NCBI GenBank assembly: GCA_035610835.1
Contig: CM069441.1
Location: 98,760,180-98,824,179, forward strand
Direction of reading: 5' to 3'
Length of the DNA stretch: 64,000 bases
Source: Ophiura sarsii
Lineage: Eukaryota; Echinodermata; Ophiuroidea; Amphilepidida; Ophiuridae
The notes beneath the pieces were generated by a model. It saw only the letters and a list, made by a program, of their open reading frames with translations, was not told the origin of the DNA and did no database searches. Positions within the stretch are counted from its first letter, which is position 1, and every line of letters starts with the position of its first letter. Shown here piece after piece: positions 1-12,900 of this stretch. Made by a program: the position numbers and the translations under genes.

Positions 1-556
1 ACTAAACCTCAATGTGGCAGAGCACTTCCTCAAGCATTGATGAATAACTATGCCCTCATCACAGCCAACTGCAGTAAGTCCAGGCACGCAGACATCTTTT
101 GGTCTAACCCGTCTTGTGACCCCTTCCACCAACAGTACCTATGGGGATAAATGTTTTTCTGTTTTAGGACCCAATTTATGGAATATGTTACCTAGGTCTC
201 TTCGTGAAGCAAACAGTGTGAAAAAGTTCAAGAAACTTCTTAAAACTCACCTTTTTCCTAAACATTAGTTCACTTCCTGGCCTACTGGGTTTTTAAAATT
301 ATATATCACTTTGTCAATTCATTCGTATTTTTAAACATTTTGTAACTGATTATTGTGTAAATTATGTAATTCTTTTTATACTACTGTGGTGCTTTGCTGT
401 AATGCATCTTTTATATCATATTTTTAAAGTTTTTGATGTTATTTTGTTGTTATATAATTGTATGCCAGTTTTTGATGTCTGTTATTTGTACAGCGCATTG
501 ATCTTTCGGAAATGCGCTCTATAAGCACCGGTAAATAATAATAATAATTAAATAAT
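1..556 (+). mobile_element. 3' end of a CR1/L2-like non-LTR retrotransposon (truncated by window edge)
   Basis: An open frame at 50-268 (TAG at 266-268 region) ends with the C-terminal signature of CR1/L2-type reverse transcriptase ORFs: a YGDKCFSVLGPNLWN block, then an LP..LR segment and FKKLLKTHLF. About 265 bp of AT-rich 3' UTR follows. It ends in a short stem-loop (AGCGCATT paired with AATGCGCT, about 492-520) and an (ATA)n tail at about 533-556, the usual 3' end of this superfamily. Only the last part of the element is present. It is probably a dead copy in an intron or upstream of the HYR gene. Confidence 0.75.
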
Positions 557-630
557 AATTAACTAGGAAAGGTAAACTTATGTGTAGTATCCTTGACACA
601 ACTAACAAAGGTCCACTTTGTCCATTTAAG

Positions 631-909
631 ATGCACCTCCAGCACCGGTCATCGCTGATCCCAGTCTCGCACCAATCGTCATCAATTGCCCTAGACAGAT
701 TGGAGCTGCTTTGCCCATCGGAACCTATGAGGCTATAGTTAACTGGGTTGAGCCTGAAGCCAGGAGTCCAGTGAACAAACCAGTTCTTGTCACCAAGTCC
801 ACTGAGCCAGGATCATTATTTAGGATCAGAACACTTTACACGATAGAATACATATTCACTGATTCAGATGGGTTATCTAGCAGTTGTATGTTTGAAGTTC
901 TTCTTACTG
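631..909 (+). CDS. Exon: HYR domain 1
   Basis: This 279-bp phase 1-1 exon (93 codons) follows a tttaag acceptor and precedes gtaagt. The translation has the HYR hallmarks: a proline-rich start (DAPPAPVIADP), an INCP motif, a central VNWVEPEA strand, a YTIEYIFTDSDG segment that replaces the usual V.Y.A.D..GN, and a C-terminal C.FEV strand. It shares exact length with the next HYR exon. Confidence 0.85.
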
Positions 910-3900
910 GTAAGTCATTTGTACCAAGTCCAAATGTACTACCATCATTATATGTTATAAGACGTGTAATGATATACACCTAGCACATAAAGTCCCTGAC
1001 CAGGTGCTTTGAGGTTAGCTAATTCAAAATAGATAATCGGTACCAAAAATCTGAGACATACATTGAATGAGCAAATTTCTTCTCCGCAGTTTGATACCTC
1101 ATTCAACAAAATCGAATGGATACTTTTAAAGTTATGGCGATTTCAATGACCGCGCATGCAACAGAAAAGTTGCACTAGGTATAGGAAATCATTGATTTGT
1201 GTGTGATTATATACGCACTGAAAAAACTCACAGCTAATCAGCTAAGACTTGTATTCTTCACAGCCAGATACACCCTTTGTCCCGCACATTGCGGTTGTCA
1301 CTCCAGACCCATTCATCTGTCTCGTTCAGATAGCACACAGTTATGACAGTAATCACACACAAATCAATGATTCCTATACCTAGTGCAACTTTTCTGTTGC
1401 ATGCGCGGTCATTGAAATCGCCATAACTTTAAAAGTATCCATTCGATTTTGTTGAATGAGGTATCAAACTGCGGAAAAGAAATTTGCTCATTTAATGTAT
1501 ATCTCAGATTTTTTGTACCGATTATATATTTTGAATTAGCGAACCTCAAAGCACCTGGTCAGAAACTTGTGCTAGGTGTATACTAATGTTGTCCACTAAA
1601 TCGTTCAAATGACTCAAAATATCTAAAAAGTATGCATTACAGAATGCATGCATACAGTGTTTACAATTATTTCATTGAGGTATTAGAACACACAATAAGA
1701 CAACCCAAAGTACATTTTCACAAAGCTTTGTGCTATTTCGATGTTTGAAAGATATTTAAAAATTACTTTTTTTCCCCTTTTTTTAATTTGTCCCATTTTG
1801 CCCCTCATGTTGGGGCATAATGGGACACGCTCAAAAAAATATGGGTAAAATGGGACATTTTTCGACATCAATACATTATGTTTTATGCATCTTTTTCTGG
1901 GTTACATACATTTGTGTGCAAAGTGTTAATTATTTAAATAATTAACTATGTAGTAAAACAACAATGATATAGCTATATTGCATTTTAACACAGAACGTGA
2001 ACACAGTTTGTGTCAGTCAATACACTCAAAGCTATATAAAATATTCAATCATTAACTTTGTTGCAAACAATTATTTTATTCACATGTAAGACAGTCTTAT
2101 AACAGTAATTTGATTGTATTTATATCATTAGAACACCTTAAAACGGTGAAAAATGAATGGATGGTTATGAAAGCTGTTATATTCCTTAACAAGTCAGTCT
2201 TATAAAACACCAATTAATTGTATATGAAATGCAATCCAAGCGTCCAATTTTACCCCGTGTCCCAATTTACCCCAGTGTACCCACATGCAGATATTTAATA
2301 TAGCAAAATGTATCACGTAAACCTACCCATAACAATCGTGTCTTTTCGTATTTTCCACTTTTTTCATCATCACCCACACATATTGCCCACGTTCATTTGA
2401 CATGTAGGTATTAGACCGACTGTGTTCAAACGTACCTTGCATTCTTCGTTCGAAGCAAACGACTAGAATAAAAAGTATATTTCAGAATTTGTGCATATCA
2501 ACAGTGTAAAAACAAATGGACGTGGGCAATACGTGATGGGTGATGATGAAAAAAAGTGGAAAATACGAAAAGAAACGATTTGTATGGGTAGGTTTTAATA
2601 CGTGATACATTTGGTTATAAATCAATTGAAATTCTAATATCAGAAACATCAACATCAGAAATAATGTTATTTATGTTATTAATATTTTGATAATTGTTAT
2701 TTTCTATCGTTTAATCATTGATCAGTTGGGCCAATGGAGCAGACCATTCCAACAGATGATTACACGGAACCAAAGGTATACAATTGCCCCGACAATATTG
2801 AATCTACAACCCAATATGACTACAATGAGGCTACGATAACATGGGAGGAACCGTATGCAATTGACAACACAAGAATTACCCCCGCTGTATGGAAGACACA
2901 TCAACCGTTGGATAAGTTTCGGATGGGTAGGACACAAGTGGTATATCGCTTCGAGGATCTTAGTGGCAATGCAGGGGTGTGTGCGTTTACAATCGATATC
3001 AGCAGTAAGTCGTTCAATTAGGGACCTTTTTTACTGATTAACTGTTTTAATTGTTTGATAAAGCAGTTTACCAACCCATGGAGTTTAAGATAGTCAATTA
3101 TACCATCCTATACATGTACGTCACTAACAGTGACTGGCGTTGGAATTTTGGAAGTAGACTTGTACAATTTGATTCCTCAAATGTATATGCCAGCTAGCTT
3201 CGTGCGACAATCAACCGCAATCATTGAAATGCACTTTGACGTCACTGTAGAGGAATGTCAATTAGTTAATTGAATACACGTAACGTAGGTTGTTATCATT
3301 TCACAGCACCTGGTACATCAAATAGGACATTGTTTATAACGTCCATTTCCCAACACCTGGTACATCAAATAGGACATTGTTTATAACGTCCATTTCCCAA
3401 CACCTGGTACATCAAATAGGACATTGTTTATAACGTCCATTTCCCAACACCTGGTACATCAAATAGGACATTGTTTATAACGTCCATTTCCCAACACCTG
3501 GTACATCAAATAGGACATTGTTTATAACGTCCATTTCCCAACACCTGGTACATCAAATAGGACATTGTTTATAACGTCCATTTCCAAACACGTGGTACAT
3601 TAATAGGACATTGTTTATAACGTCCATTTCCAGACACCTGGTACATTAAATAGGACATTGTTTATAACATCCATGTTCAAACACCTGGTACACCAACTAG
3701 GACATTGTTTATAACGTCCATTTCCCAACACCTGGTACATCAAATAGGACATTGTTTATAACGTTTCTTCAAAACTAAGGCATAGACATCCTTAACACAC
3801 TTGGGGATATTTTCAACAAAAGACGAGCGTACGATGTCAAAGATTCACGATTGATTTGAATCTTTTATTTTAGCCTATATTTGATATAGATAGCTGATTT

Positions 3901-6900
3901 CACAGTAAAATAAGTTCATATAAAACAGTCATGAGAAAAATATACCTAAGAGATGACTAGCAACCCTCCCAATTCTTTATTTAACAAAAACCCGAACAGC
4001 ATAACGTTTACCCTTTACTAACACCTATTGCTACCATTGTTTCATTTCACAGTCGACAATGAGAAACCACGCGTTTCCAACTGTCCTCACAGTTTCATCG
4101 TACCCTTAACCATGACTAACCACGATTACATCCGTCTCTACTATACCGATCCCATCGCTATCGGAGACAGTTACGGAACACCGGCAACGATTGTCGAGCA
4201 AACCTTTTACCCCGGTGATGCTCTTCCATTCGGAGTTTCTGTCGTTACTTACACCTTTGCTGACCAAGCTAACAACGTCGCCTTGTGCTCGTTTGATATT
4301 ACAGTTACTGGTATTGAATCATCTCATTTGTATCTGCACAAAATAGACATAGTTTTTGGAACACTTGTATCTAGTTTGTTTGTTGGGATGTCCTGCTGTT
4401 ATAGTACAAAATTATAGCACGCAATTTCTTCCACTCTATCACTCCTATTTCATCCACTGTATAATGCTGCTCCATCCACTATCAACAATCAACTGGTATA
4501 TGATATCCTCCACACTACACTTAAACCACTGTTGGTGATAACAAAATTCTTAGAAACTAGTCCCAATTGGAACAGACAGATCGAAAGAGGAGTAAAACTG
4601 TAAACTGTAATAGAGTTATCCCAACTGCATGTGGGGGATGAAAAGGAGGAGGGGGAATTGGAGATGATCACGACGTTTCGACTAGATATACTAGTCATGT
4701 TAATACGACTAGATACACTATTCATGCTAATAAGACTAGATATACTAGTCATGCTAGTGGAAATAGAGTAGCACAGGTAGGGCAATGTGGTTATCTTGAG
4801 TGCAAGACTGCAGAATGTTTCTTGTGATCACCTCTAATTTCCACTACTCTTTTTTATCCCCCGCCAGTGCAGCAGTTGGGATAAGTTTGGCTTTATTATA
4901 CTGTTGGTACAGTAGCATGATCCCTCATCATCTCTCAATTGCTAATGTTGCTTGATCATAGCGTAATCTGGTCATTATTTTCAAACTAAAATCAGGAGCC
5001 ACATCGTGTGGAAAGTGGTTTCGCTCTTGGTTTACGGAAGTTTTGAGTGTTATTTTAACACTACTGAACAGGAGCCATTTTGTTCAAATCAAGTCACGTC
5101 ACTTGTAAATTTGATCTTTACTGTCCTTAACATTATCATTATTATGACGCGCCTGCAGGTATAATATTAGTCTGCTTTAGTATACCTTTTTCCTTTTCTT
5201 TGTCACTCTATGAACATGTACCGATAGAGGACTCACTCCCCATCCTCTGATCTCACCCCGGGAAATTTGGTCGGTTCTTGGATGGGAAGTATCAGGGGGT
5301 GTTGTTCGATTGTGTGACAGTGAAATTATACAAGGCATACGAGTAGACTAGTATAATATATACAGGGTGAGTCAAAAAAAGGTTTACTCAACTTCAGCGA
5401 TTTTTTTAGAAAAAAGTTTTCGTTTGTTTTCAAAACAATTTCTACGGTATAAAGACAAATCAATTTGCTTTAATATGAATTTTATCTGGTTTAGATTGGT
5501 TGAGGGAAACTTGTTTTACGCTGTTTTGAATAAAAGTGACCAATTTAACGTCCGAACACGCTTCCAGATCTTGACCATTATATTTAATAAGATACGACCA
5601 ATAAAAAATTACAATACCGACAGCGAAAGGATCAATTCCTTTGTTATGAAATGATTAAAGTGTGGTAATTGTGTCATAAACAGGCCTTAAAGCTGTCTAT
5701 TGTTTTAATCTATTAGGTGACAATTCTGAACAAGTCTATTGTCTACTTAATTCTTTTAATAAACAAGATGTGTAATGCTTTACATCATAATCCTAGTAAA
5801 CATTATTAAGCTCGTGAAGCTTGAAATTAAAAACCGTGTTTTTGGTGAAAAAACAGCTCCTGTACAGAAATAGACATATTTACTTAACGATATCATCAAA
5901 TAGCGTGATTTTATTCCAGATGGTAGCAAAGAAATGGCGCAATCATTTAAAGCTTTGTTTGCCTTTGATTTTGTGGTCAGAAATATTTTTTTAGATTTTT
6001 TCAATTAGGGTAAACTTTTTTTTGATTTACCCTGTAGTATCGGGCTTTGAGTATTGGGTGACATTTGTTTAAAGTTGCCTGTGAACGAATATGGACTTAT
6101 CACAATCACAGTCATCATTGCACGTGGGCGTCATACAACTCCTGTATCCCTATAGCCAACCTTAAATCACTCTTGCTGATACACGATAACCATTTCACTT
6201 TTACCATATTTATAGCTGATAATTGGCCCACTATACAGATTGTAATACTACGATCATATCCAATCTAAGTTGATGATAGCACACTGTATCATCCACAATC
6301 TACCGATGATTGCACATTATTTTAATCAGTATCTATACCGATAATATCATGACAATTATCTACTACTGATACTTGTCAGCTTGCTGCATGCATCCACTAA
6401 TAACAAGCCATGTAATGCTAACTACTGCTACTAAACACACATCTAATCATCATACCGTACATAGCAAAAAACTTATAAACATGAATATGTGTCAGTCACT
6501 GCAAAATTTAGTTCATCAAACTATTTATCATTAAATACCACTTTAACGTTATTTCATCAAACTTACATTATTCAATCGGTTTACTTTTAGATTCTAATAA
6601 CTTGTTATGGTGATTTCTTAACATAATCGGCCGAGTGCACCAATGACGGGTAACTTAATAGGGAGGTAAGCTACCTCCCTAGTAGTTATGCTCTAACTGT
6701 AGCATAACTTACTAACGATGTAATTCTTAGAGCATAATTGGCGAGTAACACCAGAATAGCTACTAGCGAGGTAAATATCCAAATTAATCAGCATCGTCCC
6801 CTTACAAAGTCAAGTGTCGCATATGCCAAGTGTTAACCTATAGTTTACTGTAAAATTCTGACGTGGATGGTCCTCCGTAATATTAAAAACGTGTCGTCAC

Positions 6901-9900
6901 TCGCTAGGTCATAGGTGAGTGTAAATCAAGAATCACGTGGAGTCGGACTGCGATCCGGAAAAAAAGGATGCCATTTTATGGCCAAAAATTTCGAAGTATG
7001 TTTTATCACTTTTTCAAAAATAAGGACTATCATGACATTACAAACATATTTTGGGCGAGGGGCACATACAAACATTGCACCAAAAAGCACAATTTTAATG
7101 AAAAACACAAGCACCCGATGGAAACAATTATAACACATCTCTTAACACAAATACCTCCGTGGCGTGGACACCGTGTCCTACGCTTGTTAATCGCGGAACC
7201 CCGGTTCGATTCCCAGACCACGCGCGGCACGATATCCTTTTTTTTCTTTTTCTACCCTTCCACTCACAATAATGTTGAAACTTGGTTTATCAGTTTTTAA
7301 TTAATAAAAACAATAATAAGTTTATGTATTTAGTCATTATTTAAGACCCTTGGACAATTAGTACATTTTGGTCAAAATATGACCCAAAGTCGGTGCGATT
7401 AGTGTTTGAATGGGCAAAAGGAATTGATCTAAATTTTGACTAAAAAAATCACCAAATTGCATGAATGGATTTTCAAAAATATAAAAATCTTCCAGCTTAT
7501 GAGGGGTCACATTCCACTTCAAATAGACACCCCCTGGGCATGCAAGTGCAATTGGTTCTTCAGCATCAGCGAATCATCCCCTTCAATGTTCACAATAAAT
7601 GTACGCTATACTGCTAGAATCGACTGACTTGTGGCATAAAACGTTATGCCCCAACTTACTCTTGAGTCCGGTCAGGTATAACATTTAGCGTAAATAACCC
7701 GCCAGTTACTAACCTAGTAGCTTACCCCGCATTGGCGCTCTCAAAATTGTGGGTTACGCCTCAGTTACTAGCGAGGTAGCGCTATTCTTTAGCTACCCGT
7801 CATTGGTGCACTCGGCCGATATGTACTAGTACACAGAGATTCAGAGATAAACTGAAATTATATATCATGTTATTGAATCCCCGCTCATATTCTCAATGTT
7901 ATTATTTTTTGCAGCCCCACAGGGCACATCTGCATGTCCAGGGGGTGCTCAACCTTTCCGTTGCCTGACCAATCCATGTCGTGAGGAAGGAGATGGGTCA
8001 CTGAAGAGCTGTTCTGCTCAGCCCGATGCTGAATGCAGGGCTAGTTACTGTGGTGGCTGCAATGCTGTATTCTATGATAGAAACAACAATGTTGTTGACT
8101 GCAACGGTATGGCATATGACCAAACATTATCTTTTACCATAATGTACCTATATAATTCCGAAATCATAAAAAAATATTTTGGAATAAGGTATTTCTTGTG
8201 CTCTAAAACAAAATGGGTATTTAAAACTATTGGTTGATATAAGAAATATTAAATCATTTGTGGAATGCCTGCATGGAGTGCAATACTGTGGTGCCGCCAG
8301 GAAACCCCTGTTCTCATCAACGAACAACATTCATCTTGTATCTTGACAAACCATAATAATCTTAATCCAAATTCTTCTTAAAAAAAGAATGTGATTTAAA
8401 AGAAACCCATGGGACCTCTATCAGGAATTGGGTAAATTGTCCAATAGTTTGTAAAAACATTAACACCCCTAATGGCATTCGTCATCGTCGTTAATCCATA
8501 AATAATCCATGAGACTTTATTGCCCATTGATGATGAAGCGCCAATGTTTTTGTCTATCTTGTGTGACATACGATGAGCAGAATAAAGAGTAAAGAGATAG
8601 ACCTGTTGCGTCTTTATTCTTCAATACCACCTGTCAACCTAGCTGATCTTTGGTTGACCATCTTTACGTTTTCCTTGGAAGATAACCCTTTTTAATCTCT
8701 TATGGGAATATGTCCAATTGCGAATGATCTAAATGTAGGACTTCATATAGAGGGTAGGCCTAATTGGTCTGCAACGTAACTTTTTACATAAGTCAATAAC
8801 TTAACTATCCAAAAAGAGGACTTCAGTACTTCTTGCACCCGGGTCTTCCATCAATTTTAAAATGTACGTCTCATTTATAATTGTCATTTTTACAGTGGTT
8901 GTATGTAAATATCAGGGTATAGCCTATGGAGATTTTGCAAGCTTAGATACCAACAGATGTAGTACTTGGTGAGTATTTACCGAATGCAGTTTTGTTTTTG
9001 GATGGTATCAATTAGCCTATCTATAACCAATTATTATTTTTATTATTTCTATTTTACACAGGGAGAATTTTTCTGTTTTGGTCATGTTTTGAATATTATA
9101 TTCTGTAAAATTTGCAACGACGTTTAAAGTATGTCTTCATAATGACCCGTACTAAATCATCAGATTAAATTATTTTGAAATTGTGTGTTAACATTTGTTG
9201 TTGAACTTTAATTATTTTTTGTTATTGTACAACTGAAAATAATATATCTTGTATTATTTTTAAAGTATTTGCTTCAGCGGGCAGTGGTATTGCAGACAAC
9301 TTTGTGGTAAGTTCAATGTTTTATATTCTTATCAAAGTAATTATGGTGAATACGAGGGGAAACAATAGAGTTGTTGATGGGATACGTGAAATAAACCATT
9401 TCCTTCACAATTATTCCACAAATGAGTGAGGTCCGTGATTAAATTATTAAACGGAATGAACTAAAACTGATAAGTTTCTATTTATATTTGTGGAAAAAAT
9501 CCAATACGTCTCATACGTTGAAGCTGGTGGGTAACTTTTACATTGAAATAGTTTCTTTGCGGCAAATTAGTACCGGTCATGGGTAAAAACTCAAATACGA
9601 TTTCTAGAGAATACCGTATATCGGGGCAGCATTTACCTCTAGTAATACTTTTTATACAACTGATTGAAATGAATAATATGATGGCATAACTCGGTATACA
9701 CTATTTGTGTCACTCGTTCACATGAGCATAAAAAGCTCTACAACTAATTCTAACTTGAAATATATAATTCTTGTACACAGATAAAGAGTGTCCCTTGATG
9801 TATCCTGGTGATTCTGGCATATGCGAGTTTGGTGGCACACCTATCATGGCAACACCATGCTCAAGCAATGGGGACTGCTATAGGTTTGATTCAATCTCTA

Positions 9901-12900
9901 AATGTTGTCCGAATGTGTGTGGCGGGGGAGATTATTGCACAAAGAGACCAGGTATAGTGCTCTATTTCTTTTCCAAAGCTATATTCCAAAGCTATGAAAC
10001 ACGTAACCACTGGGCGTGTGAATCAAAACTCTGGCGTATGTAATACATTATTTGAATGAAAGACTAAAATCACTGCAACCATCTCTGGAATACACTCCCC
10101 GACATCGCGATTGTACTTCAGGAGAAGTGCAGTTATAATGAGAGAATTACATGAAAGATTCCTAAAACTTGCGATGAATAAGTCCATGAATGCATTAAGT
10201 GCAGCACGTATTCTCTAAATGTAAAAGAGTGAAAACTTAACTCTCAAAAAGAGTGAGAATCACTCCAAAAGAGTAAAAATCCACTCTTTTGAAGAACGCC
10301 TAGATGGAGGGTCAGCTCTATAAGGCTGTTACTCTGCGATCTCCTTAAAAAGGGGCATTTCACTTTTTTGGGAGTAAATATCACGATTTTTGGAGTGGTT
10401 TTGTAGGTGAAAACGTACATTCCACTTTTTTCGTAAAAGAGTTTCACTCTCTTTGAGAATAATGTTTTCACTTTTTTTACATAAGAGAGTACCAACAACT
10501 TTGTTACAGAGAACTCAAGACAGTTTCCGTGGACCCTTAATTCTAAGGTTGAGCCAGGGGTGAGCTTAATCCTCACTCTGTAAACGCAAGTTATCAATTA
10601 GATCTAGTAATCATAAAATCGTATTCTCTTTTACCATTTCAGAGAATTCCAATTCACGGGTTAAAGGTAGATGACCCGATCACATTTTCATAGAACAGAT
10701 TTTCCTCAAACATATGGAGATTTTCATATCATATGAAAGATCATATTTTTCTGATTAACATACTGAAATTTGACGGTCCAAATCAGTATGATTACGAAGA
10801 AATCGGTGAAATAACATCGAATTACCGCAAAAAGTGGTAACCACCAATATAGTTTGTGTACAACTCAATGGGCACATTTCACGGCATCTTGTGCGTCTAA
10901 AATAAGAACCATTAGAGTTATGCAACTCAAATTTTGGAATACGACTTTTTTGAGGATGACCTTTCATGTCGAATAGAAAACTTCAAATTGAAAATCGGAA
11001 CATCTACCTTTAATTCCAATTCATGGGTTAATTCCAATTTTATGGGTAAATTCCAATTCATGGGTTAATTTCAATTCATGGGTTAATTCCAATTCATGGG
11101 TTAATTCCAATTCATGGGTTAATTCCAATTCATGGGTTAATTCCAATTCATGGGTTAATTCCAACTCCACCAATTTCCTCACTCAAATAGGTCTAATTTT
11201 TAACTATAATTTTCTAAATTTCAGGTTCACACTGTGTAGATCGGTCTGGTTATGTGTATAATAATGGAGAATGGTTATCGTCAGGGGATGAAAGTATTAG
11301 GTGGTAAGTAGTAAATTGATGCTTTACTGAAATCGCAAAATCTTGGACCTATGTTTGTTATTCAATATATTCGGCTCTTGGAACAAAAGTGTACGCACGG
11401 CACGAAATGCCGGAGTGCATCAATTTCATAACAATCAATGATAATTTAGAATAAAGTAAATCATAAGCAATGATAACCAAATTTAAATATTGCTGTAATC
11501 ACACGTGCTCGTTGTTTTAGACAACAAAATTCATATGGTACATATATCATTGGTGAAGGTTTAAACCACTTATTATGGATATGAGGTTCAGTAAAAAATT
11601 ATGTTTGAAGTCAAATTTGTAGAAATAAAGGACAAACCTCACGGAACCTGTTGTATATTGAATGATTGTTCCAAAGCAATGCTCTTAAATACATTTTTGT
11701 AAATTATATGTTGACATTTTCTTTCATGATTACAGCACATGTACGGATGGTGACTGGTTGTGTAAAAAAGGTATGTCAGCCCTATTGAAGTATAAGACAT
11801 ATAATATATATAATGTATTGTTGGATTTAACAGTGAAAGAAAAAACACAAACTTTGATTGCCTGGTTGAACAAGTGATAGGTGGAGTATTCTTCTAAATA
11901 CTCTACCTTTTCATGCCAATTGCTGTTCTATACCCCCACCCCAAAAATACATTCAAATTACAAAAATCTTTTTATGTCATTATAAAATGTGTAATGTTTA
12001 AAAATGATTCATAATTGACACTATGGAATTAAAGTGATTTTCAAAATGTATACATTTCATGACACAATGTTAGTTATAAAAACCCTTTACATCACTCTTG
12101 TCTTACTTGGTTTTTTTCAACAGAACTCTTGCAGTGCTCATATAGTGGCAATATATTTGTCGTAGGAGAGTCACGACTGGCCGAGGACGGTTGCAATAGA
12201 TGGTAAAGTACTAAATCGTTTTTAAATGTTAAATGTTATTGTAGGTTTATTTATTGTACAATGTTTAGGTATATATACATGTATGTGAAATTTAGGTTTT
12301 AATATTCAAGAACTGACATGTAAAAGTACATACTAATTTTCGTTTGATTTCCACTTTTGTAAAGCGATGAATGGAAAACCAGTATTGTTCAGAATCGGTC
12401 TGTATACACCAATATGGTACCAAATATTAAAAAATACAAAGATTTGTTTTTGATTTGTAGAGTCTAGAGAAAGCTTCTCACCATCCTCATATTTTTAAAT
12501 ATGCGTGCAGCCAACCTTCATGTACATGTATGTGGGTCTCTCCTCAGTAGCCTGTCAAACCTTGTTCTCAGGACCTGTTGATTAAGCATACTAAAATATC
12601 AGCATTTTTTTAACACAGTTTCAAAAATAATTCGACATACTGTCGTATGAGTTGCTTACTTAATTTTTGTTTGTTTTTGGCATCGTCATATACGCTGATA
12701 TGTTGTGTGAATCTGAATTCTGAGTTTCGGGAATTCACGACATACCAGCGTATGACGGTGCCAAACAATATAGAAATAGATAAGTCAGCAACTCATACGA
12801 TAGTATGTCAAATTATTTATGAACATTTGTACAAAAGTGTCGATACACTGGTGTGTTAATCAACGACGAAATAATAGAAATCGGAACATGTACTAAGTGA

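Noticed and set aside
3307..3765. CRISPR-like array
   Set aside because: The repeat is contiguous with no unique spacers; the context is a eukaryotic intron.
7155..7232. Functional tRNA gene
   Set aside because: Only the B box is convincing; T-stem and acceptor stem do not pair.
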